This document shows positions 62,931-64,000 of a stretch of 64,000 bases of DNA, piece after piece. The notes under the pieces were generated by a model. That model was not told the DNA's origin and searched no databases. It saw only the letters and a program-made list of their open reading frames with translations. Where the stretch lies: the NCBI GenBank assembly GCA_900540595.1, contig UQGL01000012.1, forward strand, positions 1 to 64,000, read 5' to 3'. Source of the DNA: an uncultured Oscillospiraceae bacterium. Its GTDB lineage: Bacteria; Bacillota; Clostridia; Oscillospirales; Ruminococcaceae. Numbering within the stretch: the first letter of the stretch is position 1; each line of letters starts with the position of its first letter. Made by a program: the position numbers and the translations under genes.

Positions 62931-64000
62931 ATGAACTTACAGACAAAACAAGACTTCACCGCCCTTGCAATGCGGTTTCTCAGCCCCCTTCTGCCGCTCT
63001 ATTCCCCGGGCGGGGCGCTGCTGCATCTGGGCGATACCGGCGCCACCTACCCGCAGCGCACCATCGGGATGGAGGCTTTCTCCCGCCCGCTGTGGGCGCT
63101 GGCACCGCTCTGGGCGGGCGGCGGCAGGGCCGATGCGTTCCTGCCGATCTACCAGAGGGGGCTTGTCAACGGCACCGACCCAGACAGCCCCGAATACTGG
63201 GGCGACCCCAACGATTACGACCAGCTTTTTGTCGAGATGGCGGCGCTGGCCTGCGCTATACTGGAGACACCCGAGAGTGTCTGGAACCCGCTGACGGACA
63301 CCGAAAAGGCAAAGCTGGGCAAGTGGCTCGACACGATCAATCATCACGACCTGCCCGGCTGCAACTGGCTGCTCTTCCGGGTGCTGGTCAATCTGGCGCT
63401 GGATTCCGTGGGTATGCCCTGCAGTATGCAGCAGGCCGCCGCCGACATGGCCGAGGTGGACAAGTGGTATGTCGGGGACGGCTGGTACTCCGACGGGCCG
63501 GCCGAAGTCAAGCCGCAGAAGGACTACTATAACCCTTGGGCCATACAGTATTACACGGTGCTGTACAGCGTGTTTGCCGCCCGGCGCGACCCCGCCCGCG
63601 CAGCGCTCTACCGTGAGCGCGCCGTGCAGTTCGGCCGGCAGTTCGCCCAATGGTTTGACCCGGACGGCGCGGCGCTGCCCTTTGGCCGCAGCCTCGGCTA
63701 CCGCATCGGGCAGAGCGCGTTCTACGCCGCCTGCATCTGGGCGGGGCTGGAGCCGCTGCCCCTGCCCGTCATGAAGGGCATCATCGTCCGCAATCTGGCG
63801 TGGTGGCTGGCCCGGCCCATCTTTGACCGGGACGGTGTGCTGACGATCGGCTACGGCTACCCGCAGATGTACATGGCCGAGCAGTACAACGCCCCCGGCA
63901 GCCCGTACTGGGGCCTCAAGGTCTTTTTGCTGCTCGCTTTGCCCGACGATCATCCGTTCTGGGCCTGCGAGGCAGCCCCCCTGCCGGAGGAACTGACCCG
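62931..64000 (+). CDS. DUF2264 protein, 3' truncated by the window
   Basis: At least 356 codons from ATG 62931 (MNLQTKQDFTALAMRFLSPL) after AAGAGGTGAT. Reads on in frame to the window end. Family signs: EAFSRPLWALAPLWAGGG, EYWGDPNDYDQLFVEMAALACAI, NNW-like CNWLLFRVLVNLALDSVG, YVGDGWYSDGPAEVKPQKDYYNPWAIQYYTVLY and FDPDGAALPFGRSLGYRIGQSAF. DUF2264 members form alpha-toroids related to uronate-sugar enzymes and are often next to lyases and GH88/GH105. Function unproven. Confidence 0.85.
   Translation, partial: MNLQTKQDFTALAMRFLSPLLPLYSPGGALLHLGDTGATYPQRTIGMEAFSRPLWALAPLWAGGGRADAFLPIYQRGLVNGTDPDSPEYWGDPNDYDQLFVEMAALACAILETPESVWNPLTDTEKAKLGKWLDTINHHDLPGCNWLLFRVLVNLALDSVGMPCSMQQAAADMAEVDKWYVGDGWYSDGPAEVKPQKDYYNPWAIQYYTVLYSVFAARRDPARAALYRERAVQFGRQFAQWFDPDGAALPFGRSLGYRIGQSAFYAACIWAGLEPLPLPVMKGIIVRNLAWWLARPIFDRDGVLTIGYGYPQMYMAEQYNAPGSPYWGLKVFLLLALPDDHPFWACEAAPLPEELT

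Overview
The window is the replication-origin region and the flank to its right of a GC-rich, low-repeat-tolerance-free Firmicute chromosome. Everything points to a gut Clostridia of the Oscillospiraceae type (Faecalibacterium/Gemmiger/Subdoligranulum-like): the gene order rpmH-rnpA-yidD-yidC-jag facing dnaA-dnaN-S4-recF-remB-gyrB-gyrA, a single-chain pyruvate:ferredoxin oxidoreductase, a NiaR-controlled nadBCA operon, a sortase-anchored glycosidase, and many GC-rich palindromic intergenic repeats. The genus is an inference from gene content and base composition; no rRNA is present to check it.

Layout. 1-530: tandem array of ~150 bp GC-rich repeats. 0.5-12.3 kb, minus strand: mnmE, gyrA, a RAYT-type (REP-associated) tyrosine transposase, gyrB, remB-like, recF, S4-domain yaaA, dnaN, dnaA. 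The dnaN-dnaA gap (10.49-10.98 kb) carries DnaA boxes plus a DnaA-trio-like tract, and the dnaA-rpmH gap holds the divergent promoters, so oriC lies at about 10.5-12.7 kb. 12.7-16.3 kb, plus strand: rpmH, rnpA, yidD, yidC, jag, followed by a second dense cluster of DnaA-box-like 9-mers (16.49-16.80 kb). 16.9-20.8 kb, minus: an ABC ATPase / secreted CARDB-like protein / FtsX-MacB permease operon. 21.2-25.8 kb, plus: trmO and nifJ. 26.1-30.2 kb: small membrane and hypothetical proteins. 30.5-34.1 kb: nadB-nadC-niaR-nadA with its own operator-promoter. 34.3-36.7 kb: phosphodiesterase, MYG1-like protein, GIY-YIG/GNAT fusion. 36.9-39.6 kb, minus: trxA and an intracellular GH3 glycosidase. 39.7-44.4 kb, plus: OmpR-type two-component system with a coupled exported protein and a lipoprotein. 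44.6-46.1 kb: gdhA and an initiator tRNA. 46.3-46.6 kb: a HicB-like antitoxin fragment. 46.8-64.0 kb: carbohydrate region with a huge cell-wall GH59 enzyme, then a likely glycosaminoglycan-type utilisation locus (discoidin-like protein, heparinase II/III-like lyase, YesN/YesM regulators, sugar ABC importer, GH88 unsaturated glucuronyl hydrolase, DUF2264 protein cut by the window end).

Two systems stand out. First, a RAYT transposase sits between gyrB and gyrA and is directly flanked by GTAG-headed palindromes, and about ten related GTAG...CTAC paired palindromes are scattered over the window; this looks like a resident REPIN/RAYT system. Second, two identical 16-bp parS-like palindromes lie in coding sequence close to oriC, one of them inside the RAYT gene. 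Other repeat classes (two MITE-like GC-rich palindromic families and one AT-rich element) fill most intergenic gaps, and in places supply coding sequence or stop codons to the neighbouring genes. No rRNA operon, CRISPR array or intact prophage is visible.
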